DNA from: Bradyrhizobium zhengyangense
GTDB taxonomy: Bacteria > Pseudomonadota > Alphaproteobacteria > Rhizobiales > Xanthobacteraceae
Assembly: GCF_022012435.1 (NCBI RefSeq)
Contig: NZ_JAKLUA010000004.1
Span: 186,001-250,000, forward strand
DNA length: 64,000 bases
Direction: 5' to 3'
In this document: positions 1 through 9,884 of the stretch, piece after piece
Numbering within the stretch: position 1 is the stretch's first letter
Layout: every line of letters begins with the position of its first letter
Program-made: the position numbers and the translations under genes
Notes under the pieces: model-generated
Databases searched by the model: none
What the model was told of the DNA's origin: nothing
Seen by the model: the letters and a program-made list of their open reading frames with translations, nothing else

Positions 1-67
1 TACGATCCTTCACGCTCAAGGCCTCAAAGTTGGGAAGCCGATCGATGGGCGACATGCAGCCGCGATC

Positions 68-2599
68 TTATTCAGAAGATGAAGCAACCCAAATGCCCGG
101 CCGCACGCAGCGGCGGATGACTGGGCCATGCTCGCCGAGCGAGTGCAGCATAATCCAGCCGTTGGTCACGAGATCGCAGATGCCTGAGTGCCGACGCAGG
201 ACATCGTCCATCTTAGTTTCGGGAGCAGCGATGAAGACGTTCAGACGTACCGGCTCATGGACAAAGCGCTTGCCGTCATGGACCGACTGCCATGGCAACC
301 CGACTCGCAGGTCGCCGGCGTTGCCTTCAAGCACGCCGAGCTGGCCGACAATGTTGTGCAGCACCTTGTTGCCGCTTCCGAACGCCGCGTTATTAACGGT
401 CGAGCCGTAGTATTGCAGATTGATCCAGCTCGCGACCACCAGCGGCGCGGTCATGATCAACTCCAGCACCCGATGATCCCGATCCTGCTCGTGGATATAG
501 GAGTGCAGGAAGGCGCGGCCGGACAGGTCGAGACCGCGCGTGACGCTGCGCGGGGCAGCGATGAACGCGGCGTTTCCCGCGAGGCCCCATTCTGGCCGGA
601 CTTGGGACCAGTCCTTGCTACGCGCCTTGATCGCGGCGTCGGCATCCGCCGCATCTCCGACGCCCAGCAGCGCGCGGCGCTCGAGCCTCGCCAGATGAGC
701 GGCATCGGCCAGGCGCAATTTCAACCGTGCCAGATCGTCGGCGAGTTGCGCCGGCAGGTCCTCCTCGTCGAACAGCTTTACGTCGTCAGTGGTGGTATCG
801 TGAAGCGCACCGACGAACCAGCAGTCGGCGGGGATGTCGATGCCCCGCGCCCGCAAGCCATCGCGGACCTGCGAATCGTTGAGGATCGCGGCGGCGACAC
901 GCGCATTGGCCTCGCCTGTGTGACCGCCACAGGCGCCGCAGTCGAGGCCCGAGGCGTGTGGATTGTTGACCGTGGTGCTACCGTGGCCCGTCAGCAGCAC
1001 GAGGCGCGCGAACGGCCCGGTCAGTGACATCGCCTTCAGCACCGCCTCGGCCATATCGACGGCCTGCAAGTCGGTAAAGCCGGTGGAACGCCCTTTGAGC
1101 TTGCCAGGCGCGAGACGCGGGCCGACCCTCGCAGCGACGTCGGAATCGAGACCATCGCTGACCGGCGATGGCACCGGTCGGGTTACGCCCGCGCTGTCAG
1201 TCGCGATCTTCGCCGCGAAGCCGAGGCCTGCCGTCTCCACAAAGGAGAAGGACGACACTGCGGAGACCTTGAACGATTTCCAAGCCTTCGCCACTCGCCG
1301 CCGGAGCAGTCGCTGGCCCAGCACTTCGGCTTCCTCGAACGGCTCGGCGTCCTTGACTTCTTCGCAGACGATGAACGCCGGTTTGAGCAGCACGGGACAT
1401 TGCGCGCCGCCCCGAAGGTGGCCTATCGGAACATATTCGATGGGGAAGCCGAAGAAGCCGGCGAAACCGATCGTTTCCACCTCCGGAGAAAGGGTCTCAA
1501 GCGCGCGCCGGAATATTTCCGAGCGCACGTCGATGCAGAAGGCCGCCTGGACCGCAGGCCGGTCCATCCGACCAGACGGTGCCGCGCTGCCGCGGTTGGC
1601 GAGGAGTCGGGCGATCAAGTTGCGGCGGAAGACGATCTCGTAGGCCTCCTGCAGGACGACGTCGACGGCGAGCTCGGGAGTCTCGTCTAGGCAGTGATCG
1701 ACGGGCAGTTTCGCCGCCTGCTCCATCGCTCGCGCCCAGGCTGTCCTGAAGGCGTCATCGGTCCGCGCCTCGAACAGCGCAAAACCCCAGGCGAGCCGGA
1801 TCGCAAGCAGTTCGAGCAGAGTGTCGTCCCGACGGCCCTCGAGCTCCGCGCTCCATCCGACATAGCGCGCGTAGGCCGACCAACCAAGGTCGAACAGTGC
1901 GCGCACCAGATAATCCTCGATCGCGCGATCGGGAATCCCGAGGCGGTCGAGGATGACACCGATGGCCTCGATGGGATCTGTAGGCAGAGCCGCAACAGAC
2001 GTTCGAAAACCCCTGATGCCCATGACTTCGGGATTGCGGTCGTAGATCGCAAGCGTCCGCCAGGCCGCGTAGGGCCTGAGCCTGCGCGTCGGGTTCGGCC
2101 AATTGGCCTGGCCCTCGTCGAAATAGCTGGCGCAGAAGGCCGAGATCTCGTCGATCATGAAGGCAACCAGCGAGACGTATCGGTCGCCTTCAGCAAGCCC
2201 GTCCAGCACCTCGGCCACAGTGGCGACGACGGCCGGAGGCGCGCCGGCCGGCGCATCCGAGCGCAACCCCTGTTTGAGGCTGTCGATGTCGAGGCCAGCG
2301 TCGGGGTGAAGCGCGAGCGCCTGCGCCATCGCCGCATCGTCGATGCGGCCTTCCGCGAGCGCGTGACGGTAGAACGCCCGCGGCATCAGGATGCGCGCCC
2401 GCACCACGCGCTCGAACGTCGCGGCGGTGGCGGCAAAACTTTGGCCCGTGAAGCCGAGGAACGGATTGACCGCAACGAAATGCTTGAGCGGCCAGAGCGG
2501 TGCGACGCGCGCGCAGGCGGCCGCGATGCGGGCCTCGAGCGTGACGTCCGTGTCGGCTTCGGTCGCTGTGATCTTCAGGGCTAGGGCGGCCTGGTTCAT
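68..2599 (-). CDS. dabA: DabA, inorganic carbon accumulation subunit (DUF2309)
   Basis: 843 residues, the usual length for DabA, the cytoplasmic beta-carbonic-anhydrase-like subunit of the DAB (DABs accumulate bicarbonate) pump. It is thought to hydrate CO2 to bicarbonate in one direction, coupled to ion flow through DabB. The zinc and catalytic residues known from the family are visible: Cys355 and Asp357 in FCIDVRSE, His539 in LTGHGS and Cys554 in GLDCGACGG. The start at MNQAALAL follows the dabB stop by 13 bp, so the two genes form an operon with dabB first. Nothing recognisable lies downstream before the window edge (bases 1-67). The family call is firm; the physiological role in this organism is inferred. 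Confidence 0.93.
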   Translation of the reverse strand: MNQAALALKITATEADTDVTLEARIAAACARVAPLWPLKHFVAVNPFLGFTGQSFAATAATFERVVRARILMPRAFYRHALAEGRIDDAAMAQALALHPDAGLDIDSLKQGLRSDAPAGAPPAVVATVAEVLDGLAEGDRYVSLVAFMIDEISAFCASYFDEGQANWPNPTRRLRPYAAWRTLAIYDRNPEVMGIRGFRTSVAALPTDPIEAIGVILDRLGIPDRAIEDYLVRALFDLGWSAYARYVGWSAELEGRRDDTLLELLAIRLAWGFALFEARTDDAFRTAWARAMEQAAKLPVDHCLDETPELAVDVVLQEAYEIVFRRNLIARLLANRGSAAPSGRMDRPAVQAAFCIDVRSEIFRRALETLSPEVETIGFAGFFGFPIEYVPIGHLRGGAQCPVLLKPAFIVCEEVKDAEPFEEAEVLGQRLLRRRVAKAWKSFKVSAVSSFSFVETAGLGFAAKIATDSAGVTRPVPSPVSDGLDSDVAARVGPRLAPGKLKGRSTGFTDLQAVDMAEAVLKAMSLTGPFARLVLLTGHGSTTVNNPHASGLDCGACGGHTGEANARVAAAILNDSQVRDGLRARGIDIPADCWFVGALHDTTTDDVKLFDEEDLPAQLADDLARLKLRLADAAHLARLERRALLGVGDAADADAAIKARSKDWSQVRPEWGLAGNAAFIAAPRSVTRGLDLSGRAFLHSYIHEQDRDHRVLELIMTAPLVVASWINLQYYGSTVNNAAFGSGNKVLHNIVGQLGVLEGNAGDLRVGLPWQSVHDGKRFVHEPVRLNVFIAAPETKMDDVLRRHSGICDLVTNGWIMLHSLGEHGPVIRRCVRPGIWVASSSE

Positions 2600-2612
2600 G
2601 GTTATCTCGGCG

Positions 2613-4199
2613 TCAGGGGTTGGTCTTGAGCTTGTTCGACGCGCGTGGCCAAAGCGCCAGCACTAGGCGGTTAGCCAGCGTATTCAGATAGAGCCCGTTG
2701 CGCAGATGCACGTAAGCTGCGATCCAAAACAGTGCGTCGGCGCGGCGCATCATCTGGTTCTGAAACACCGTCATCGCCGCAAAGGAGATCACCACTAGCG
2801 CGGCGATTAGCATCGGCGCTGTGCCATCCACCGGACGTCCGACCGGGACGCTTCCGGCGGCCAGCCACGCCGTCGCCGCTTGCAGTGCAAAGTAGAGCGC
2901 GGCGACACCGGCCGCGGTGACGATGCCGCGCGCGACGACGAAGGCGTTGGGCCGCTCGTCGATTGCATTGGCCATGAGGTGCACGAGCCCCATCAGCAGC
3001 ACCGATCCCAGCGCGATCTGCGCCGGATTGCTGCGCAAGGTCATACCAAGCCCCCAGCCGATCAGGAGCGTCAGTCCGATCACGCCCGCGAGCGCAAGGA
3101 TCAGCCGCGCCGGGTGCGGTTGGCCACCGGGGCTAGGCGTCCATGACGCGCGTGCCAGGTCGATGATACTGCCCGATGACAGGAAGGCGTGCGCCTTGTA
3201 GAGGGAATGGGCGACGATATGCAGGAGCGCGGCGGAGAAGGCGCCGAGCCCGCATTGCAGCAGCATGAACCCCATCTGGGCCACGGTTGAGTAGGCCAAC
3301 TGGACCTTCACCGACGTCTGCGTCAGCATCACCAGCGAGCCGAACAGCGCGGTGATGCCGCCGACGACGGCCAGCACGTTGAGGGCCGGCGTCGCCAGCA
3401 GCAGCACATCGCCGAGCCGCAGGGCGAGGAAGCCTCCGGCATTGATGATACCGGCATGCAGCAGCGCCGAGACCGGGGTCGGCGTCTCCATCACCTCGCT
3501 CAGCCAGCCATGCAGCGGCAATTGCGCGGATTTCAGCATAGCGGTCACGACGATCAGCAGCGCTGCCGCGGAGATGGCCGGCGAACCGATCTCGGCACCG
3601 CTGCGCGCCTTGGTGGCCAGATCGGCGACCTCGAGCGTTCCGAAGTGCAGGTAGAGCAGCACGGCGGCGATCGCGAGGCACCCATCGCCGAGCCGGCTCG
3701 CGACGAACTTCTTGCGCGAGGCCCGGATGGCGGCCGGCCGCGTGTGGTAGAACAGCAGCAACCGGCCTAGCGAGACGCTGGTGGCGATCCAGGCAACCAG
3801 CAGCAGCACTAGATTGCCAGATATCAGCACGGTCAGTACGGAGGCAAGCGTCAGCAGCAGCCAGCGCGTGAACCTGATCTGGCCGGGATCGCCATCCAGA
3901 TAGTTGCGGCTGTATTTGACGACGACGAGCCCGACGAACCCGACAAGCACGCAGAGGATCGTTGAGAGCGCATCGACGTGCAGCGAGAGTCCTAGCCCGG
4001 AGGCTCCCAGCAGCCTCGAGCGTCCCGGCCCGACAACGAAGCAGGCGAGACCTGCCGCGACGACAACGACGAGCGACGCCGCTGCGGCGACGATTGCAAG
4101 TCCGACGTAATCCCTGACGCTGGCGCGAGACGGAAGGAACCCGACGAGGCAGAGGGTCAGCGGGGCGAGTACGGCGAGGCAAGGCAGAAACTTTGACAT
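2613..4199 (-). CDS. dabB: DabB, NuoL/MrpA-like membrane subunit of the DAB pump
   Basis: About 528 residues from the chosen start MSKFLPCLA, almost entirely hydrophobic with more than a dozen predicted membrane spans. It belongs to the proton-conducting NuoL/M/N antiporter family. Conserved channel features are present, including the Lys in AMLKSAQLPLHGWL, the METPTPVSALLHAG helix and HSLYKAHAFL. As partner of DabA it would carry the cation flow that drives bicarbonate accumulation. A longer reading begins 15 residues upstream (base 4244), but that extension is polar and unlike the family, so the internal Met is preferred. It is first gene of the dabBA operon and is transcribed away from the LysR gene at 4307. 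Confidence 0.92.
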   Translation of the reverse strand: MSKFLPCLAVLAPLTLCLVGFLPSRASVRDYVGLAIVAAAASLVVVVAAGLACFVVGPGRSRLLGASGLGLSLHVDALSTILCVLVGFVGLVVVKYSRNYLDGDPGQIRFTRWLLLTLASVLTVLISGNLVLLLVAWIATSVSLGRLLLFYHTRPAAIRASRKKFVASRLGDGCLAIAAVLLYLHFGTLEVADLATKARSGAEIGSPAISAAALLIVVTAMLKSAQLPLHGWLSEVMETPTPVSALLHAGIINAGGFLALRLGDVLLLATPALNVLAVVGGITALFGSLVMLTQTSVKVQLAYSTVAQMGFMLLQCGLGAFSAALLHIVAHSLYKAHAFLSSGSIIDLARASWTPSPGGQPHPARLILALAGVIGLTLLIGWGLGMTLRSNPAQIALGSVLLMGLVHLMANAIDERPNAFVVARGIVTAAGVAALYFALQAATAWLAAGSVPVGRPVDGTAPMLIAALVVISFAAMTVFQNQMMRRADALFWIAAYVHLRNGLYLNTLANRLVLALWPRASNKLKTNP

Positions 4200-4262
4200 G
4201 GCATCTCGGCAGGGTTGATCCGGCGGTCCCCGTCCATACCGCACGACGTCGTTTGTTAAAAA

Positions 4263-4303
4263 TTCAATTATTGAACTAGATCGTTATATCAAATAGAACG
4301 ATC
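4263..4303. promoter_or_regulatory. Candidate LysR operator between dabB and the LysR gene
   Basis: Two inverted repeats sit in the AT-rich gap between the divergent genes. The first, TTCAATTATTGAA (4263-4275), has 6-bp arms around one base and fits the T-N11-A LysR consensus. The second has 7-bp arms GATCGTT (4279-4285) and AACGATC (4297-4303) separated by 11 bases, and ends just before the LysR start codon. Such paired sites suit autorepression plus control of dabBA. This is inferred from sequence symmetry only. Confidence 0.6.
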
Positions 4304-4306
4304 GTC

Positions 4307-5257
4307 ATGCCGCACCTCAACTACCATCATTTGCGCTATTTCTGGATAATCGCGACCGAAGGCAGCATGAGCCGCGCCGCGCAGCGGCTCAACGTCTCGC
4401 CCTCCTCGCTGTCGGTGCAGATCAAGGCTTTGGAAGAGCAGCTTGGCCAGCAGCTGTTCGAGCGGGTCGGTCGCACGCTGCAGCTGACGGAGGCCGGGCG
4501 CATCGCGGTCGACTATGCCGGCAGCGTCTTCAAGTCAGGCCATGAACTGATGGAGACGTTGTCCGGCCTGCGGCCCGGACGCCAAGTGCTGCGGGTCGGG
4601 GCTGCAGCGACCTTATCACGCAACTTTCAAATCGCTTTTCTGCGGCCACTGATAGGCCGCATTGATGTCGAACTCATCATCCACACTGGACTGTTCGATG
4701 ATCTGCTCGAGGCGCTCGATGCGCACAAGCTCGATATCGTACTTGCCAATCATCCGGCGTCGCCCGATGCACGCAGTAGCTTTGAGAACACGCTGATCGA
4801 CGAGCAGGGTGTCAGCATTGTCAGCCACAAGCCGGCGAAGCCTACGCGCCTTGGCTTTCCCCAGGACCTCGCGCGTCTGCCCATCGTACTGCCTGGACGA
4901 GGCAACGCGCTACGTTCGGCCTTCGATGCGCTGCTCGGTCGCAGCGGCATCAGGCCGGTCATAGCGGCGGAGGTTGACGACATGGCCATGCTGCGTCTGA
5001 TGGCGCGCGAAAGCGGCGGCTTGGCGTTGGTTCCGCCGATCGTTGTCATCGACGAACTCCGCTCCGGCCTTCTGGTCGAGCGCATCAGGCTGAATACACT
5101 GAAGGAGCAGTTCTTCGCCGTCACCCAGCAACGCCGCTACCCAAATCCGCTGGTCGCGGAATTGATCCGTTCGCCCAGCGCAAGCCGAATTCGCCGAATG
5201 AGGGGTACGGAGCCTGTTCGATCGGTTAAGTCTTCAAGAGGTCGATCATCGCCGTGA
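4307..5257 (+). CDS. LysR-family transcriptional regulator divergent from dabBA
   Basis: 316 residues. The N-terminal winged helix-turn-helix (about residues 5-65, HLRYFWIIATEGSMSRAA) is followed by a LysR substrate-binding domain (about 90-295). The N-terminus beginning with NYHHLRYFW is typical of the NhaR-like branch. Its position divergent from dabBA, with palindromes in the shared gap, makes it the likely regulator of bicarbonate uptake, although the inducer cannot be read from sequence. The last 25 residues are basic and low in complexity and may not be conserved. Confidence 0.9.
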   Translation: MPHLNYHHLRYFWIIATEGSMSRAAQRLNVSPSSLSVQIKALEEQLGQQLFERVGRTLQLTEAGRIAVDYAGSVFKSGHELMETLSGLRPGRQVLRVGAAATLSRNFQIAFLRPLIGRIDVELIIHTGLFDDLLEALDAHKLDIVLANHPASPDARSSFENTLIDEQGVSIVSHKPAKPTRLGFPQDLARLPIVLPGRGNALRSAFDALLGRSGIRPVIAAEVDDMAMLRLMARESGGLALVPPIVVIDELRSGLLVERIRLNTLKEQFFAVTQQRRYPNPLVAELIRSPSASRIRRMRGTEPVRSVKSSRGRSSP

Positions 5258-5576
5258 TCGAATAGGCCCCTCGCTTTTCATGAAGAGACTGGCAGGATCA
5301 GCGTGGCCGCCTCTTGCACTTAGACTTTCTCCGCCAATCGTCGGTTTTCTTTTCGGTCAACCTCCGCCTGCGACGGAAGAGATCACTCCCTCGGAAGCGA
5401 CTATGCCCTGTTCTTGGAAAGGGTCGTTGATCCGGCACCGCACAGTGACGCGGCATAATTTTTCAATGCCACTGACCTTCAGGGCTCCAGCGGCGGCTTT
5501 CCGGCAGCGCCCGGGCGCTGCGGCGATCGGCCAAGTCCGGGGACACATACTACAGTGTTGATTTGCTGACTCACAA
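5258..5576. other. Gene-free stretch after the LysR gene
   Basis: No convincing coding sequence, RNA gene or repeat seen. Short open frames on both strands show no family resemblance and no ribosome binding site. Confidence 0.5.
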
Positions 5577-6017
5577 TCAGTCCCTTGACGATCCGAACGG
5601 CCAATTGATCGCGTTCGAACAAAATAACGCCCACCAGATGATGATGGGCTGAAACGCCAGCCGCGGCACGTGGTACCACCAACTAGACGAGATGTAGGGC
5701 AAATCGATTCCTTCGATCGCATGTTTAAAGTTAGCCGGCCAGACACAGAGGGCATATAGTGCCATCAGAATTCCGGCATACTTTTGCTGAGGTCCGACGA
5801 GCAGCACGGTTGAGGCCGTCAGTTCGAAGACACCCGTAATAAGGATGACCTGGGGCCGAAATGGCACCCAAGATGGCGTTATCGCAAGTAGCTGTGCCGG
5901 CGCCAGCAGGTGCGCGATCCCCGCTGTGGTGTAGAAGACGGCCAGAACCACGCGCATGACGCCGCGCAGTCGTGGGTATGACCGAGCGGCGTCGGTGTTC
6001 GCTTGTGGCGCTAACAC
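5577..6017 (-). CDS. DoxX-like membrane protein
   Basis: 146 residues from a GTG start, with four hydrophobic segments (about residues 20-40, 50-70, 75-95 and 115-135), the DoxX/DoxD-like layout. The family is membrane-embedded and loosely linked to redox stress; no substrate can be assigned. It follows the fasciclin gene by about 65 bp on the same strand, so the two are probably co-transcribed. The start has only a weak upstream purine stretch; an internal ATG 21 residues in (base 5957) is the alternative. Confidence 0.75.
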   Translation of the reverse strand: MLAPQANTDAARSYPRLRGVMRVVLAVFYTTAGIAHLLAPAQLLAITPSWVPFRPQVILITGVFELTASTVLLVGPQQKYAGILMALYALCVWPANFKHAIEGIDLPYISSSWWYHVPRLAFQPIIIWWALFCSNAINWPFGSSRD

Positions 6018-6081
6018 GTAGTTCCCATTGATGCGGCGGAGGAGTTGGCGCCCGTGCCGGTCGCCCTCCTCGTTCGATCAT

Positions 6082-6633
6082 TCAGCTTGCCGGCATTAGC
6101 ACCGTGTTGACGACATGAATCACGCCATTGGACTGATTGACGTCGGGAATCGTTATGGTTGACGTACCGCCTTTGGCATCGACAATCATTGTGCGGCTGC
6201 CGGCCTTCCTCACGGTCAGTTGTTCACCTTCGACGGTCGTCAGCCTTTGCCCATCGGTTAGATCTTCTGCTTCGAGCTTGCCTGGTACGACATGGTAAGT
6301 CAGGATCTTGGTCAAAGTCGATTTGTTCTCCGGCTTCACGAGTGTCTCGACCGTGCCTTTCGGCAGCTTTGCGAAGGCCGAATTGGTTGGAGCGAATACA
6401 GTGAAGGGTCCTGGGCCAGACAAAGTATCGACGAGGCCAGCGGCCTTGACGGCTGCGACCAGTGTTGTGTGGTCTCGTGAATGGACGGCGTTAGCAACGA
6501 TCGTTTTAGTGGGGTACATTGCTGCACCGCCGACCATCACTGTCTTTTCCTTCGCCGCCGCCGGAGCTGTTGCGCTGCCTGCTATGCCGGCGATTGCAAG
6601 AGTGACCGAGGCAATCAGAGTGCTGTACTTCAT
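6082..6633 (-). CDS. Secreted fasciclin (FAS1) domain protein
   Basis: About 183 residues. A signal peptide (residues 1-30, ending near the Ala-rich stretch APAAAKEK) is followed by one FAS1 domain (about 45-182). The H1 box FTVFAPTNSAFAKLP and the H2-like ILTYHVVPG / NGVIHVVNTVLMP motifs are clear. FAS1 domains act in surface adhesion, so the product is probably periplasmic or exported. The start at MKYSTLIAS is chosen because GGTGGAGG lies 6 bases upstream; a GTG four codons earlier overlaps that ribosome site. Confidence 0.9.
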   Translation of the reverse strand: MKYSTLIASVTLAIAGIAGSATAPAAAKEKTVMVGGAAMYPTKTIVANAVHSRDHTTLVAAVKAAGLVDTLSGPGPFTVFAPTNSAFAKLPKGTVETLVKPENKSTLTKILTYHVVPGKLEAEDLTDGQRLTTVEGEQLTVRKAGSRTMIVDAKGGTSTITIPDVNQSNGVIHVVNTVLMPAS

Positions 6634-7460
6634 CAGAACCTCCACCTTTTACGCATGAGTTCAATTATGGTTGACGATCTTCACGCCAAACTTAGGCGCC
6701 TCAAGCTACGAGCAACGGTGGAGTTCGGTTTCAGTTTTCTCGCAGGATCGACAATTTTTTGCGGCTCTGGAATAAAATGCTCGGGGCGAACGCAACGGAG
6801 TATGACCTCCGGATTGTTCCGCACTAGAGAGCAGCCATCCGCCGAGTTAAGAGCGCGCTCGAATGCGAAGGACGCGCCGGATGCTGGTCTTCTCTAAGCC
6901 CCCTCCACGCAACCCTGAAGACGAAAGCTCCATCAGATGCAAGGTGGATTCAAAATCAAGCAACATGGCTGCCGGGCTCAGTTCATGCGGATGATTCTCG
7001 GGGCAGCGAAGCGCCTAGGACAACTTGGTTATTGAGCTCGTCGTGCGAGAGGAAAACCCCGCCCCTAGCCGGCGGGGCTGTGCGGATCGAGGAGGTAAGG
7101 TTCGTTCTCCCAGTTCCTGCGACTACTAATGTCAGGTATTCGGCGCTCCTTGAAAGGGCCGACAACGTTGAGCGTGATTCGCGGCCGATGAAGAGGGGCA
7201 TTCTTGCTTCGCCGCTGCGCTATGATGCGAGGGCCTAGTACCCGCTCTGGGCGCCGACCGTCGATTGCGCACGACCCACCTCTCTACTTCGCGCCTTGGC
7301 ATAGTGCGGCCTGCTCGCTTGGGGCGCTATCAACGACGTTCCAACCAAGTCGCTTCACGACCGATGGTGCGACTTCTCAGATGGCCAATGTCGCCCGCGC
7401 CTCCAGGTGATCCAATCCCTTTTGAGCATCGTTCCTGCCTCATCACAATCGAGGTGCAGC
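6634..7460. other. Gene-free stretch, possibly decayed sequence
   Basis: About 830 bp with no recognisable gene on either strand. Short frames exist but none has a ribosome site plus family-like composition. No tRNA, IS end or repeat was noticed. Confidence 0.45.
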
Positions 7461-7793
7461 ATGGTCTATGTCTCCATGACTGGCTTCCGCCCGCGTGGCA
7501 TCGTGCACTTGCCCAGGTTCTGGTGGCGAACGGTCCAATCACTGGCGCAGGCACGTCGTGCCACTGGAATTGTCGTGGTTCAAGCGAAAATCATCGGCGG
7601 TACCTATCACACGCTGACAGCCTGGTCGGATCTCGTCAGCATGCGCGCCTTCGTTACAAGCGGCGCGCACCTCAAGGCCATGAAGAATTTTCGAAAGCTC
7701 GGGACCGGGAGGATCTTTGGCTATGCTCCCGATAAGGTTCCTGATTGGGACACTATCTACGAGCTCTGGAAGCTGCATAGCCGCGAGGTTTGA
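7461..7793 (+). CDS. Small dimeric alpha/beta-barrel-like protein of unknown function
   Basis: 110 residues starting MVYVSMTGF, chosen because GAGG sits 6 bases upstream of this ATG. The pattern, an opening beta strand, FWWRTVQSLAQARRA helix, GGTYHTLTAWSD strand, then a helix around MRAFVTSGAHLKAMKNF, is that of monooxygenase-like (ABM/DUF3291-type) ferredoxin-fold proteins. No catalytic residues can be named. It stands alone, convergent with the GGDEF-EAL gene next to it. Confidence 0.6.
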   Translation: MVYVSMTGFRPRGIVHLPRFWWRTVQSLAQARRATGIVVVQAKIIGGTYHTLTAWSDLVSMRAFVTSGAHLKAMKNFRKLGTGRIFGYAPDKVPDWDTIYELWKLHSREV

Positions 7794-7802
7794 GCGGCCA
7801 TC

Positions 7803-9884
7803 TCAGGCGGCCGCAACCTGCGTGAGCTCATTGTGCGCATCAGCCCCTTGTGGACGCGACCCCTTCTCATCATCGATCATCCGGGTCACGACGTCGACCG
7901 GCATAGGCCGGCCGAAAAGATAGCCTTGAACGCTGTCGCAACCTTCCCCGCGGAGAAAGTCGAGATGGCTCGTCGTCTCGACGCCCTCGGCCAGCACCGG
8001 GATGTTGAGGCTGCGGCCGAGCAGCAAGGTCGCCTTGACGATAGCGGCCGCATGCACGCTGGTCTCGACCGCCTGGACGAAGCTCTTGTCGACCTTGATC
8101 TTATCAAAGGGAAACGCCTGCAGCGTCGAGAGCGAGGAATAACCCGTTCCAAAATCGTCCATGGCGACGGTGACGCCGATCGCTTTGAGCGCCAGCACGA
8201 CCTGCAGCGCGTGCTGGCGGTCAGCGATAATGCCGCTCTCGGTCAATTCGATTTCAAGCCGCGACGGCTGCAGGCCCGTCTCGTTCAGGATTTCCGCTAC
8301 GCGCCGCGGCAGGTCATGATTGAGCTGCATCGGCGCGACATTGACAGCGACCTTGAACGGCAGCCGCCATAGCGCGGCGGCGGTGCAGGCCGTCCGCATC
8401 ACCCAATCGCCGATATCGATGATCAGGCCGGTCTCTTCGGCAATCGGGATGAAAGCGTCGGGTGGAATGCGTCCCTTCTGCGGATGATTCCAGCGGATCA
8501 GGGCCTCGAAGCCGACGATGCCGCCGGTGTTGGTGTCGTTCTGCACCTGATAGTACAGCTCGAGCTCATTGCCGGCGAGCGCGCGCTTGAGGTCGATCGC
8601 GAGCTCGGCGCGGACACGGCTCGCCTCGTCCATCGACGGCTCATAAGTGCAGATTTTGCCGCGGCCGAGGCTTTTGGCGCGGTACATTGCCAGATCAGCG
8701 CGCTGGGTGAGTTCATCGCCGGCCCGACCGTGCTCGGGAAACAATGCAATGCCGATGCTGCAGCCGACCGCGAGCGTCTGGTGCTGCCACTCGATCGGGT
8801 CGAGCACGACGTTGCGCAGGCGCTCGGCGAACTTGACCGCCTCGCCGCGGGCAAAGATCTCGCTCTTCACGGCCACGAATTCGTCGCCGCCGATCCGCGC
8901 CAGAAATTCCCCGGGCTGCAATTGCGCCGAGATGCGTTGGGCAACTTGCCGCAGCAGATGATCGCCGCCGACATGGCCGTGGACGTCGTTGATGTCCTTG
9001 AAACGATCCAGATCGATTGCCACCACGACCACGCGCGCAGTGTCGTCGCCGCGTCCGGCGAGCAGATCATGCAGTTGCTGCGCCAATCCGTTGCGGTTCG
9101 GCAGGCCCGTCAAGGGATCGTGCATCGCCTGATGCTTGTAGCTTTCGGTCGCCTCGTTGGCGGCCTGAAGGTCGATCGCGTAGGCGGAGGCAGCCATCGC
9201 CATTATCAGGCTGATGCTGACGATGACGCTGGTGATCATGAACGTATCCGACCGAGCCTGTGGCGGCACCGCCAGGTCGAACGCAGGATAGACGGACATG
9301 GCCGCCATGCCGGTGAAATGCAGCGACACGATCGCCAGGAACATCGAGAGCGCGCCGCCATATTTGCAGAAGCGCGTGATCGGCCGTGCGATGCGGTTGG
9401 CGGCGACCGCACCGAAGCCGGCCGCAAATACGACGGAGAGCGCAACCAGCGGATAATTCCAGCCCAGAATGCCCGGGACTTCGAACGCGGCCATACCGGT
9501 GTAATGCATCGCGGCGATGCCGAGACCGAAGATCGAGCCGCCGCCCTCGATTGCGGGTCCGAGTCTTGTGCGCGTGGTGATGAAGAAGCCGACCCAGGCG
9601 AATATCACGGTGATCATCAGCGAGGCGAAGGTCAGCCCGGGTTCGAAGGCGCGAGCCACCGTCGCGTTGTAGCCGAGCATCGCCGCAAAATGCGTGGTCC
9701 ACACCGTGCCGCCGGCAACGAGGCCGGACAGGAACAGGAGGTTGAAACGCCGCGCCCTGGTGTTGCGCCGGACCCGCGCCAACAGCCGCATCGACAAAAG
9801 CGACCCGAGCACGCAAACCAGCACCGCGACAGCGACGTAGCGCAGGTCGTGCTGGCCGGGCAGACAGGTCAGAGCTTGCCACAT
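7803..9884 (-). CDS. MHYT-GGDEF-EAL membrane cyclic-di-GMP enzyme
   Basis: 693 residues. The N-terminal MHYT sensor (about 1-240) has seven hydrophobic helices with the signatures THFAAMLGY, AMHYTGMAAF and SLHFTGMAAM, thought to bind copper and sense a diatomic gas. It is followed by a GGDEF domain with intact GGDEF at 332-336 and an EAL domain with EAL at 460-462, DDFGTGYSSL and the later AEGVET. Both active sites look complete, so it may make and degrade cyclic-di-GMP. It is a single gene. A long antisense open frame across it (8484-10169) reflects codon bias only. Confidence 0.93.
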   Translation of the reverse strand: MWQALTCLPGQHDLRYVAVAVLVCVLGSLLSMRLLARVRRNTRARRFNLLFLSGLVAGGTVWTTHFAAMLGYNATVARAFEPGLTFASLMITVIFAWVGFFITTRTRLGPAIEGGGSIFGLGIAAMHYTGMAAFEVPGILGWNYPLVALSVVFAAGFGAVAANRIARPITRFCKYGGALSMFLAIVSLHFTGMAAMSVYPAFDLAVPPQARSDTFMITSVIVSISLIMAMAASAYAIDLQAANEATESYKHQAMHDPLTGLPNRNGLAQQLHDLLAGRGDDTARVVVVAIDLDRFKDINDVHGHVGGDHLLRQVAQRISAQLQPGEFLARIGGDEFVAVKSEIFARGEAVKFAERLRNVVLDPIEWQHQTLAVGCSIGIALFPEHGRAGDELTQRADLAMYRAKSLGRGKICTYEPSMDEASRVRAELAIDLKRALAGNELELYYQVQNDTNTGGIVGFEALIRWNHPQKGRIPPDAFIPIAEETGLIIDIGDWVMRTACTAAALWRLPFKVAVNVAPMQLNHDLPRRVAEILNETGLQPSRLEIELTESGIIADRQHALQVVLALKAIGVTVAMDDFGTGYSSLSTLQAFPFDKIKVDKSFVQAVETSVHAAAIVKATLLLGRSLNIPVLAEGVETTSHLDFLRGEGCDSVQGYLFGRPMPVDVVTRMIDDEKGSRPQGADAHNELTQVAAA

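Noticed and set aside
188..1027. Open frame antisense to dabA
   Set aside because: The minus-strand DabA has all catalytic residues; the antisense frame is low-complexity Arg/Asp-rich.
5280..5561. Plus-strand open frame downstream of the LysR gene
   Set aside because: No ribosome site or family resemblance; amino-acid make-up looks like non-coding GC-rich DNA.
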